Shown one piece after another: positions 1 through 5,576 of a DNA stretch of 10,670 bases. Source of the stretch: Microbacteriaceae bacterium (lineage in GTDB: Bacteria > Actinomycetota > Actinomycetes > Actinomycetales > Microbacteriaceae); assembly GCA_022701925.1 (NCBI GenBank), contig JAKONM010000220.1:1-10670 (forward strand), read 5' to 3'. Position numbers and translations under genes: made by a program. The notes beneath the pieces are model-generated. The model did no database searches. It was not told the origin of the DNA and worked only from the letters and a program-made list of their open reading frames with translations. Position 1 is the first letter of the stretch, and every line of letters starts with the position of its first letter.

Positions 1-218
1 TGATCGGCGGGCCGGACACGCCCTCCAAGGTCACCGTCTCGTTCGACCTGCCCGGCCGGGAGGCGGTGGACGACCTGGTCGAGCGAGCACGGGCGGCCGG
101 CGGCCGGATCGGGGACACCGACGAGTACCCGTTCATGTACCAGCGCCAGTTCGACGATCTCGACGGCTACCACTGGTCGACGTTCTGGATGAAGTCGGAC
201 GGGGCCGACGGAGCCTGA
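1..218 (+). CDS. VOC (glyoxalase/dioxygenase-fold) protein, C-terminal fragment
   Basis: Only the last 71 codons are present; the reading frame begins at base 3 and runs from the left edge to TGA at 216-218. The fragment shows one beta-alpha-beta-beta unit typical of the vicinal oxygen chelate fold: a strand (KVTVSFDL), a helix (EAVDDLVERARAAGG), then YQRQFDDLDGYHWSTFWM. This last stretch matches the usual VOC ending, F-x-D-x-DG-x-x-W. Family members include glyoxalase I, extradiol dioxygenases and antibiotic-binding proteins, but the short uncharacterised bacterial ones rarely have known substrates, and none can be assigned here. The gene is convergent with the small minus-strand gene that follows 24 bases later. 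The fold call is solid; the function is open. Confidence 0.8.
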   Translation, partial: IGGPDTPSKVTVSFDLPGREAVDDLVERARAAGGRIGDTDEYPFMYQRQFDDLDGYHWSTFWMKSDGADGA

Positions 219-242
219 CCGACGCCGATCAGGACCGCCTCC

Positions 243-431
243 TCAGCCGATCGGCTCGGACGGCACGAGGTCGATCAGGAGGCCGACCAAGAAGCCGACG
301 CAGCCGATGCTCGTCTCGCCCTTCTCCTGGGCCTCGACCAGCAGCTCCTCGGTCGCGAGGCACACGGAGGCGACGGGCCGAACGTCGACGAGCACCGGCA
401 CGGCCGTCAGCAGCAGCGCACCACCCGGCAC
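243..431 (-). CDS. Small unrecognised protein (62 aa)
   Basis: This short frame starts at GTG (429-431), six bases after a strong GGAGG, and ends at TGA (243-245). I do not recognise the product. Counting bases by codon position gives about 95% G/C at position 3, about 75% at position 1 and under 50% at position 2, the pattern expected of a real gene in this genome. The third-position bias stops just upstream of the GTG although the frame stays open, which supports this start over an ATG further upstream. The protein has a hydrophobic N-terminal segment (residues 5-15, ALLLTAVPVLV), an acidic middle (ATEELLVEAQEKGE) and a hydrophobic C-terminal segment (TSIGCVGFLVGLLIDLV), with two cysteines. 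It may be membrane-associated, but neither segment is a full-length clear helix. It is divergent from the riboswitch-mntP unit, so its promoter should lie inside the riboswitch DNA on the opposite strand. Confidence 0.6.
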   Translation of the reverse strand: MPGGALLLTAVPVLVDVRPVASVCLATEELLVEAQEKGETSIGCVGFLVGLLIDLVPSEPIG

Positions 432-437
432 GACTCC

Positions 438-442
438 CCTCC
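438..442 (-). promoter_or_regulatory. Ribosome binding site of the 62-aa gene
   Basis: On the minus strand, GGAGG is followed by GGAGTC and then the GTG start at 431, a spacing of six bases. Together with the drop in third-position G/C upstream, it decides the start of the small gene. Confidence 0.6.
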
Positions 443-452
443 GCCAGCCTCT

Positions 453-565
453 GCACCAAGGGGGAGCAGCTCCCAGCGCGTCAGCGCGAGCGGTGCATCG
501 ACATGCTGGCAGGAACGATCCTGTCCGGTGCACCACCCGGCCACGGGCGAGCGAGGCCTTCGACA
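453..565 (+). promoter_or_regulatory. yybP-ykoY family manganese riboswitch upstream of mntP
   Basis: The leader of mntP carries both conserved ends of the yybP-ykoY Mn2+ riboswitch. The 5' part is AAGG-GGGAGCAGC (458-470), close to the family's A(A)AGGGGAGUAGC. The 3' part is GCGAGG-CCTT (551-560), close to GCGAGACCUU. The outer AAGG (458-461) and CCTT (557-560) form the closing helix P1, with about 95 bases of GC-rich stem sequence between, including ACCACCCGG before the 3' motif. These two loops are known to come together around Mn2+ in this family. The family commonly precedes Mn2+ exporters, and mntP starts 55 bases after the aptamer, which is strong independent support. The exact outer limits are approximate. 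The call rests on recognised motifs and context, not a covariance model. Confidence 0.82.
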
Positions 566-612
566 CCACCGTGTCGGAGCGCTCCACCGCTCCGGCACCG
601 GACCGTGAAGGA
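557..612 (+). promoter_or_regulatory. Expression platform and Shine-Dalgarno of mntP
   Basis: The 3' strand of riboswitch helix P1, CCTTC (557-561), is exactly complementary to GAAGG (607-611), the Shine-Dalgarno of mntP (GAAGGA, seven bases before ATG 620). Between them lie two perfect hairpins: CGACAC-CACC-GTGTCG (561-576) and CGGAGCG-CTCCAC-CGCTCCG (575-594). No U-run follows either, so a Rho-independent terminator is unlikely. The inference is translational control: with Mn2+ bound, P1 holds CCTT and leaves the Shine-Dalgarno free; without Mn2+, CCTTC can mask it. This matches the ON-switch behaviour known for the family. Confidence 0.5.
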
Positions 613-619
613 CCGCGTC

Positions 620-1183
620 ATGACGCTGCCCGCCCTGATCCTGATCGCCTTCGGCGTCTCCGCCGACGCCTTCGCCGTCGCCCTCACCGAAGGGCTGCAG
701 GTGCGCCGGCGCGTCATCCGCAACGCCCTGGTGATCGCGGCGGCCTTCGCCCTGTTCCAGGTGGCGATGCCGCTGATCGGCTGGTCGATCGGCACGCTCT
801 TCGCGCGCTGCATCACCGCCGTGGACCACTGGATCGCCTTCGTGCTGCTGGTCCTGATCGGCGGCAAGATGCTGTGGGAGGCGCTGACGGGCGGCGCGGA
901 CGAGGACGCCGCGCGCCGGCTCGACGTGAAGCGCCTGCTGCTGCTGTCGTTCGCGACCTCCGTCGACGCCCTGGCGGTCGGGATCTCGTTCGCCTTCCTG
1001 GACGTGAACATCTGGGCCGCCGTCGGGCTCGTCGGTGTGACGACCCTGGTGCTCTCCGTCGCCGCCGTGCTGATCGGGCACCGGGTCGGCGCCCGCTTCA
1101 AGAAGCCGGCGGAGCTGGCGGGCGGCGTCGTGCTCGTCTTCATCGGCACGCAGGTGCTGCTGGAGCACCTCGGCGTGTGGTGA
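620..1183 (+). CDS. mntP: Manganese efflux pump MntP
   Basis: MntP is an inner-membrane exporter that lowers toxic cytoplasmic Mn2+. The 187-residue product has the usual length for the family (about 185-190) and its internal two-fold repeat: FGVSADAFAVALTEG near residues 11-25 and FATSVDALAVGISFAF near 111-126. These place Asp16 and Asp116 in membrane helices, as expected for the metal path. About six hydrophobic segments are visible (roughly 3-22, 36-58, 68-88, 105-126, 131-152, 164-184), split by a charged loop around residues 92-104 (ADEDAARRLDVKR). The ATG at 620 is chosen because GAAGGA sits seven bases upstream and the protein then starts directly with the first helix; longer versions would overlap the riboswitch. 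The gene stands alone and ends 28 bases from the convergent LacI-family gene. Control by the upstream Mn2+ riboswitch fits its role exactly. Confidence 0.93.
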   Translation: MTLPALILIAFGVSADAFAVALTEGLQVRRRVIRNALVIAAAFALFQVAMPLIGWSIGTLFARCITAVDHWIAFVLLVLIGGKMLWEALTGGADEDAARRLDVKRLLLLSFATSVDALAVGISFAFLDVNIWAAVGLVGVTTLVLSVAAVLIGHRVGARFKKPAELAGGVVLVFIGTQVLLEHLGVW

Positions 1184-1211
1184 CGCCGGGCCCGAGCGTC
1201 GAGCCGGTCGA

Positions 1212-2228
1212 TCAGCGGCGCGCGACGCTGGAGCCGCGGATGACCAGTCGCGTCGGGAAGTAGCGGACTCCGGGCGCCGGCGGATCGCCGTCCAGCGTGT
1301 CGAAGATCGACCTCGCGGCGGCCCGGCCCAGGTCCTGCAGGTTGAAGTCGATGCTCGAGATGGTCGGGCGGGCCTGGGTCGCCAGCACCTCCCAGTTGTC
1401 GAACGACGTCACGGCCACGTCCGTCGGCACGTCCCGACCCAGCTCGCGCAGGGTCTCCAGTGCTCCTCGTGCCAGCTGGTCCGAAGCGGCGACGACGCCG
1501 TCGAGATCGGGGTGCCGCTGCAGCAGCAGCGCCATCGCGTCCCTCCCCCACTGCTCGCTCCACTCCGAGAACAGCGGCTCGCCGACCAGCGGGACCCCCG
1601 CGTCCGCCAGTGCGGCCTGCACCCCGGCGGCGCGGTCCAGGGCCGCGGCGTAGGAGCGCTCGCCGCTGATGTGCGCGATGCGGCGCTTGCCGAGGGCGAG
1701 CAGGTGCTCGACCGCCGTCCGGCCGGCGGCGCGGTTGTCGGGGGTGAAGGAGACGTCCCGCGGATCGTCGGACGGCGCGTACGCGTACACGACGGGCACC
1801 GGGATCTTCTGGCCCAGCGACGGCCGCGAGTCGGTCTGACTACCGACGACGATGATGCCGTCGACGCGGCGCGACACCAGCGCCCGGAGGTGGTGCTGCT
1901 CCCGCACCGAGTCCCCGCGGGCGTCGCAGAGGAAGACGTCGACCCGGCCGGCGCCGAAGGCGTCCTCCGCGCCCATCAGGACGGGCATGACGAACCGCCC
2001 CACCAGGTCGCTGGTCAGCAGGCCCACCGTGCGGCTGCGGTTGGCCATCAGGCTCTGCGCGGCCGGATTCGGCGTGAAGTCCATGCGGTCGGCCGCGTCC
2101 AGCACCCGCCGCCGGGTGCTCTCGGCCACGTCCTCGCGCCCGTTCATCGCCTTGGAGGCGGTCGCCAGCGAGACGCCGGCCGACTTGGCGACGTCCGACA
2201 GGGTGACGGGGCGCGAGGCATCAGTCAT
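1212..2228 (-). CDS. LacI-family transcriptional regulator of the adjacent sugar locus
   Basis: This is a 338-residue regulator with the standard LacI layout. The N-terminal helix-turn-helix (about 9-28, VTLSDVAKSAGVSLATASKAMNG) is followed by the hinge helix region (NPAAQSLMANRS, about 54-65) and a two-lobed periplasmic-binding-protein-like effector domain. That domain contains typical segments RVDGIIVVGSQ, GKRRIAHISGE, DGVVAASDQLARGALETLRELG and ISSIDFNLQDLGRAAA. It probably represses the divergent sugar-uptake operon and itself, released by an imported sugar or cleavage product. The ATG at 2226-2228 is preferred because it leaves the usual short lead before the HTH; an in-frame GTG at 2238-2240 would add four residues and place the start inside the putative operator. 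No clear Shine-Dalgarno precedes either. The family is certain. The arabinose-type effector is inferred only from the neighbouring GH127 gene. Confidence 0.93.
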   Translation of the reverse strand: MTDASRPVTLSDVAKSAGVSLATASKAMNGREDVAESTRRRVLDAADRMDFTPNPAAQSLMANRSRTVGLLTSDLVGRFVMPVLMGAEDAFGAGRVDVFLCDARGDSVREQHHLRALVSRRVDGIIVVGSQTDSRPSLGQKIPVPVVYAYAPSDDPRDVSFTPDNRAAGRTAVEHLLALGKRRIAHISGERSYAAALDRAAGVQAALADAGVPLVGEPLFSEWSEQWGRDAMALLLQRHPDLDGVVAASDQLARGALETLRELGRDVPTDVAVTSFDNWEVLATQARPTISSIDFNLQDLGRAAARSIFDTLDGDPPAPGVRYFPTRLVIRGSSVARR

Positions 2229-2231
2229 GTT

Positions 2232-2245
2232 CGAAACCACTTTCG
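2232..2245. promoter_or_regulatory. Putative LacI-family operator 1 (autoregulation)
   Basis: CGAAA-CCAC-TTTCG is an inverted repeat with two 5-base arms and a 4-base spacer, located 4-17 bases upstream of the regulator's ATG. Arms and spacing are identical to those of the site at 2308-2321, and the symmetry and length fit LacI-family operators. Binding here would block transcription of the regulator gene itself. Confidence 0.65.
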
Positions 2246-2275
2246 TTGCGCTTTCACCCTAGTGGCGCGGTCGGC

Positions 2276-2305
2276 TTGACAGCCAGCAATTCACGCCCCT
2301 ATGGT
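2276..2305 (+). promoter_or_regulatory. Promoter of the sugar-uptake operon
   Basis: A perfect -35 hexamer TTGACA (2276-2281) is separated by 18 bases from TATGGT (2300-2305), a 4/6 match to TATAAT. Transcription would start around 2311-2313, inside operator 2, giving a leader of about 90 bases before the binding-protein gene. The stretch around 2283-2305 is also noticeably richer in A/T than the coding sequence around it. Confidence 0.65.
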
Positions 2306-2307
2306 CC

Positions 2308-2321
2308 CGAAAGGCCTTTCG
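2308..2321. promoter_or_regulatory. Putative LacI-family operator 2 (operon control)
   Basis: CGAAAGGCCTTTCG is a perfect 14-base palindrome starting two bases after the -10 element, so it covers the expected transcription start. A repressor bound here would block the promoter at 2276-2305. It shares both arms, CGAAA and TTTCG, with operator 1, 76 bases away, so looping between the two sites is possible. Confidence 0.75.
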
Positions 2322-2350
2322 ACAGCACCTGAGGCCAGCAGGACCGCCGG

Positions 2351-2366
2351 TGCACCACGTGGTGCA
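2351..2366. repeat. Perfect 16-base palindrome in the operon leader
   Basis: TGCACCACGTGGTGCA reads identically on both strands. It lies about 40 bases downstream of the predicted transcription start and 36 bases before the binding-protein ATG. Its sequence is unlike the CGAAA-N4-TTTCG operators. It could be a site for a second regulator, or in RNA a 6-bp hairpin with an ACGT loop. The sequence alone does not decide between these. Confidence 0.5.
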
Positions 2367-2402
2367 GGTCGGCTCGATGAAGAGCACGAGGAGACATCCA
2401 GG

Positions 2403-3719
2403 ATGATCCAGATCACGTCGCGGCGGGCACCCGTCCTCCGCCGAGCCGCCGCGGTCGTCGCGGCCGGCGCGCTCGTCCCGGGCCTCGCCGCCTGCAGCGA
2501 CTCCCCCACCAACGCCGGCGGCGCGACCGCCAGCGTGAAGGCCGGCACCGACGGCACGGACGACGGCAGCAGGATCACCCTGTGGACGCGGGCCCCGCTC
2601 GAGAAGCAGGCCAAGCTGCTCGTCTCCGCCTACAACGCGTCGCACGAGAACCAGGTCGCGCTGACCGTGGTCCCCAACGACGACTACGTCGCCAAGGTCG
2701 GTGCCGCCGCAGGCTCGAACAGCCTGCCCGACCTGTTCGCCGCCGACATCGTCTACGTCCCGAACTTCGTCAAGCAGGGCCTGTTCCAGGACATCAGCGC
2801 CAACATCGACGCCCTGTCCTACAAGGACGAGATCAACAAGGGCCACCTGACCGCCGGCACCGCCGACGGCAAGGAGCACGTGCTGCCGTTCGTGCTGGAC
2901 CTCTCGGTGATGATGTGGAACAAGGACCTCTTCAAGGAGGCCGGGCTCGATCCCGACAAGGCGCCCACCACCCTGGCCGAGTTCGCCTCTGACGCCAAGA
3001 AGGTGCAGGGCCTGAACAAGTCGGGCACCTACGGCACCGCGACCGGCCTGAACTGCGGCGGCTGCGAGGTCTTCACCTGGTTCCCGAGCGTCTGGGCCGA
3101 CGGCGAGTCGGTCATGAACGAGGCGGGCACCGAGGCGAACTTCACCTCCGACAGCGCGAAGGCCGTCTTCAGCACGTGGCGCGACCTGTGGAAGTCCGGG
3201 GCCGTGCTGCCCTCGTCGAAGAACGAGGCGGGACCGACCTGGACCGCGGGCTTCACCGACGGCAAGGTCGGCATCATGCCGTACCCGGCCACGCTGCTGT
3301 CCTCCACCACCGGCTTCGACGTGGGCGTCGCGGGGATCCCCGGGTCGAAGGGCGGCGAGTCGACCTTCGTCGGCGGTGACGGCATCGGCGTCTCGAAGGA
3401 CTCGAAGAAGGCCGCCCAGGCGTGGAACTTCCTGTCCTGGCTGATGAGCGAGAAGGCCCAGGTCGGCGTGCTCGCCAAGGACAACGACGTGGTCTCCCGC
3501 GGCGACCTGGCGAACAACGAGTACTCGCAGAAGGACGACCGCCTCGTGAAGATCAACGAGGTGGCCGCGAAGGGCCAGACGCCCGTCTCGCTGAACTTCC
3601 AGCAGGCCTACAACGCCCCCGGCAGCCCCTGGCTGTCGCTGACCCGCGACCAGGTGATCGGCTCGGCCGGCGACCTGTCGAAGCAGAACGCCGCGATCAC
3701 GGCGATCCTCGGCCAGTAG
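2403..3719 (+). CDS. ABC transporter sugar-binding lipoprotein (family 1 solute-binding protein)
   Basis: The 438-residue protein should capture a carbohydrate outside the cell and deliver it to the two permeases encoded next. It begins with a lipoprotein signal: basic residues (RRAPVLRR), a hydrophobic core, and the lipobox LAAC with the lipidated Cys at residue 31. A polar Ser/Thr/Gly linker follows. The mature part has MalE-like features: ITLWTRAPLEKQAKLLVSAYN at the start of lobe 1, LPDLFAADIVYVPNFVKQGLF, DLSVMMWNKDLFKEAGLD, and the late segment GIGVSKDSKKAAQAWNFLSWLMS. A CGGC pair in the middle (near residue 220) may form a disulphide. The ATG at 2403 is chosen for GAGGAGA eight bases upstream and because the signal peptide then starts properly. 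It is the first gene of the operon, as usual for this class. The ligand is not readable from the sequence; the adjacent GH127 enzyme suggests an arabinofuranosyl oligosaccharide. Confidence 0.93.
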   Translation: MIQITSRRAPVLRRAAAVVAAGALVPGLAACSDSPTNAGGATASVKAGTDGTDDGSRITLWTRAPLEKQAKLLVSAYNASHENQVALTVVPNDDYVAKVGAAAGSNSLPDLFAADIVYVPNFVKQGLFQDISANIDALSYKDEINKGHLTAGTADGKEHVLPFVLDLSVMMWNKDLFKEAGLDPDKAPTTLAEFASDAKKVQGLNKSGTYGTATGLNCGGCEVFTWFPSVWADGESVMNEAGTEANFTSDSAKAVFSTWRDLWKSGAVLPSSKNEAGPTWTAGFTDGKVGIMPYPATLLSSTTGFDVGVAGIPGSKGGESTFVGGDGIGVSKDSKKAAQAWNFLSWLMSEKAQVGVLAKDNDVVSRGDLANNEYSQKDDRLVKINEVAAKGQTPVSLNFQQAYNAPGSPWLSLTRDQVIGSAGDLSKQNAAITAILGQ

Positions 3720-3734
3720 TCCGATCCGCATCCG

Positions 3735-3766
3735 GGTGGCCGGTCGCAGCGCTGCGGCCGGCCACC
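3735..3766 (+). terminator. Strong intra-operon hairpin between binding protein and permease genes
   Basis: GGTGGCCGG pairs perfectly with CCGGCCACC, and inside them CGCAG pairs with CTGCG across one T-G position, giving a stem of about 14-15 bp. No T-run follows, so it is not a classical Rho-independent terminator. Hairpins at this point in sugar ABC operons often protect the upstream message or partly reduce readthrough, giving more binding protein than permease. That role is inferred here; the structure is plain in the sequence. Confidence 0.6.
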
Positions 3767-3793
3767 GCGGCCCCTCCCGATGAAAGGCACGCG

Positions 3794-4705
3794 GTGACCA
3801 CCTCCACCGTCCCTCAGGCCGTCCGGCCGATGATGCGCCGCCGCAGGCGGCAGAAGGCCGCAGTCGGCTGGCTCTACGCCGCGCCGATGACCCTCATCGT
3901 GGTCGGCCTGTTCGTGCTCCCGCTGCTGCTCGTGCTGCAGATGTCCGCCTCGAACTGGCCGCTCTTCGGCGGCAACCAGGGCGTCAACTTCCCGCAGAAC
4001 TTCGTCCGCGCGGTCAGCAGCCCCCGGTTCGTGCCGGCGATCGTCTTCACGGTCCAGTACACGGTGATCGCCACGGTGCTGCTGCTGCTGCTCGGTCTCG
4101 GACTCGCGCTGCTGGTGCAGGAGTCCTCCCGCTGGAAGGGCTTCCTGCGCACGGCGATCCTGGTGCCCAGCGCCCTGGGGCTGGCATCGGCCTCGCTGCT
4201 GTTCTACGTGCTCTACTCGCCGCTGGTCGGCCCCTTCGCCGGCCTGACGAACTCGCTCGGCATCGACCTGCTCGGCACACCCGTGTCCGCGCTCTGGTCG
4301 ACCGTGTTCCTGATCGTCTGGCGCTTCTCCGGCTTCTACATGCTGCTGATGCTCGTCGGGCTGCAGGGGGTGCCGGAGGAGCTGTACGAGGCGGCGCGCA
4401 CGGACGGCGCGACCTCGTGGCAGATCTTCCGCGGCGTCACGCTGCCGCTGCTGCGCCCGACGCTGGCGCTGACCTCGGTGCTGGCGATCACCGGGTCGCT
4501 GCTCGCGTTCGACCAGTTCTACATCCTGACCAAGGGCGGCCCGGACAACAGCACGCTCACCGTGGTGCAGCTGATCTACAACTCCGCCTTCCAGGGCCAG
4601 AACGACCTCGGCGTCGCCGGCGCCCTGTCCGTGATCGTGCTGATCGCGCTCGTGATCATCAACGCGATCCAGCTCAAGGCGTTCCGCGCGCCGGACGAGG
4701 AGTGA
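3794..4705 (+). CDS. ABC sugar transporter permease, MalF/UgpA type
   Basis: This 303-residue inner-membrane permease forms one half of the transmembrane channel. A very basic N-terminus (RPMMRRRRRQK) precedes a first helix at about 24-48. Further helices lie near 83-107, 118-140, 167-190, 222-241 and 274-294. The ATPase-docking EAA loop is clear: ELYEAARTDGATSWQIF at about 197-212, with Glu199, Ala200, Ala201, Asp204 and Gly205, ending in LPLLRPT. The segment ILTKGGP (244-250) is typical of the MalF-like partner. The GTG start at 3794 lies six bases after GAAAGG. The ATG at 3780 is out of frame and stops after five codons. The gene is followed at once by the second permease, whose GTG lies two bases after this stop. 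It is normal in length and motif content; the substrate is inferred from context only. Confidence 0.92.
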   Translation: MTTSTVPQAVRPMMRRRRRQKAAVGWLYAAPMTLIVVGLFVLPLLLVLQMSASNWPLFGGNQGVNFPQNFVRAVSSPRFVPAIVFTVQYTVIATVLLLLLGLGLALLVQESSRWKGFLRTAILVPSALGLASASLLFYVLYSPLVGPFAGLTNSLGIDLLGTPVSALWSTVFLIVWRFSGFYMLLMLVGLQGVPEELYEAARTDGATSWQIFRGVTLPLLRPTLALTSVLAITGSLLAFDQFYILTKGGPDNSTLTVVQLIYNSAFQGQNDLGVAGALSVIVLIALVIINAIQLKAFRAPDEE

Positions 4706-4707
4706 CC

Positions 4708-5571
4708 GTGACCGCCATCGCCTCCCGGGCCCCGCGCGAGGTATCCCTCGCCCGGGCCAGGCACCTGAAGCGCCTGCCGTATTACGTCGCCACCGCGGCG
4801 ATCGCCGTGGTCTTCCTGTACCCGATGGTCTGGACGCTGATCTCCAGCTTCTCCCCGCAGCCCGGCACCAACCAGACCGCCGGGTGGGGCATCGGCAACT
4901 ACCTGACGCTGCAGCGGTACCAGGACGGGATCGTCCAGTACTTCCTGAACTCGCTGCTCGAGACCGGGATCTGCGTCGTGCTGACCCTCGTCGTCTCGCT
5001 CTTCGGCGGGTACGCGTTCGCGCGGTTCAGCTTCCCCGGCAAACGCATCCTGTTCGGGGCGACCCTCGCGATCCTGATGGTGCCGTACGCCTCCCTGCTG
5101 ATCCCGCTGTACGTCCTGCTGAACCGCGTCTCGCTCGGCAACTCCCTGATCGGCGTCGCGCTCGTGCTCACGATGCTGCAGCTGCCGTTCTCCATCTTCA
5201 TGATGCGGAACGCCTTCGAGTCCATCCCGCCGGAGCTCGACGAGGCCGCCGAGATCGACGGCTGCAACTCGTTCACGCTGCTCTTCCGCGTGCTGCTGCC
5301 CGCCGTCAAGCCCGGGATGATCACGGTCGGCCTGTTCGCCTTCCTCGCCGCATGGAACGACTTCCTCGCGCCGCTGATCCTGCTGAACGACTCGACCAAG
5401 GCGACGCTGCCGCTGGCCGTCGCGAACCTGCGCGGGCAGGTGCAGGGCGTCGTCGACTACGGCGCCACCGAGGCCGGCGTCGTCGTGCTCGCGCTGCCCT
5501 GCGTCGCCCTCTTCCTGATCCTCCAACGCCACTACGTGCGCGGATTCCTCTCCGGCGCCTTCAAGGGATAG
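4708..5571 (+). CDS. ABC sugar transporter permease, MalG/UgpE type
   Basis: This 287-residue partner permease completes the transmembrane pair. Helices are visible near 25-48, 85-105, 114-138, 145-166, 200-220 and 253-272. The EAA loop reads ELDEAAEIDGCNSFTLLFRVLLP (about 176-198), with Glu179, Ala180, Ala181, Asp184 and Gly185. The C-terminus (QRHYVRGFLSGAFKG) is characteristic of the MalG-like subunit. The GTG at 4708 is chosen because GAGGAG ends five bases before it; an in-frame GTG at 4702 would overlap the preceding stop and bury the Shine-Dalgarno. The GH127 gene starts five bases after this stop, so all genes from the binding protein onward are probably co-transcribed. No ATP-binding subunit is encoded in the locus. 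In actinomycetes a shared ATPase of the MsiK kind often serves such importers. Confidence 0.92.
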   Translation: MTAIASRAPREVSLARARHLKRLPYYVATAAIAVVFLYPMVWTLISSFSPQPGTNQTAGWGIGNYLTLQRYQDGIVQYFLNSLLETGICVVLTLVVSLFGGYAFARFSFPGKRILFGATLAILMVPYASLLIPLYVLLNRVSLGNSLIGVALVLTMLQLPFSIFMMRNAFESIPPELDEAAEIDGCNSFTLLFRVLLPAVKPGMITVGLFAFLAAWNDFLAPLILLNDSTKATLPLAVANLRGQVQGVVDYGATEAGVVVLALPCVALFLILQRHYVRGFLSGAFKG

Positions 5572-5576
5572 AACCG

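Noticed and set aside
503..619. Upstream start for mntP at ATG 503
   Set aside because: It would translate through the riboswitch and add a Pro/Arg-rich tail before the first helix; ATG 620 has a Shine-Dalgarno and gives the family length.
1184..1211. Possible bidirectional terminator between mntP and the LacI-family gene
   Set aside because: The 28-base gap has no stable hairpin followed by a T-run that I could find.
307..1263. 318-codon plus-strand frame spanning the riboswitch and mntP
   Set aside because: Its codon-position pattern is wrong (A/T-rich at position 1) and it overlaps mntP in another frame.
2259..3731. Long open frame (490 codons) on the strand opposite the binding-protein gene
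   Set aside because: Mirror of a clear lipoprotein gene; the product is Arg/Gly/Val-rich and low in complexity with no domain, as expected from antisense of GC-rich coding DNA.
4884..5576. In-frame extension of the GH127 gene far upstream, inside the permease gene
   Set aside because: The added residues are an out-of-frame reading of the permease; the GH127 domain begins normally at ATG 5577.
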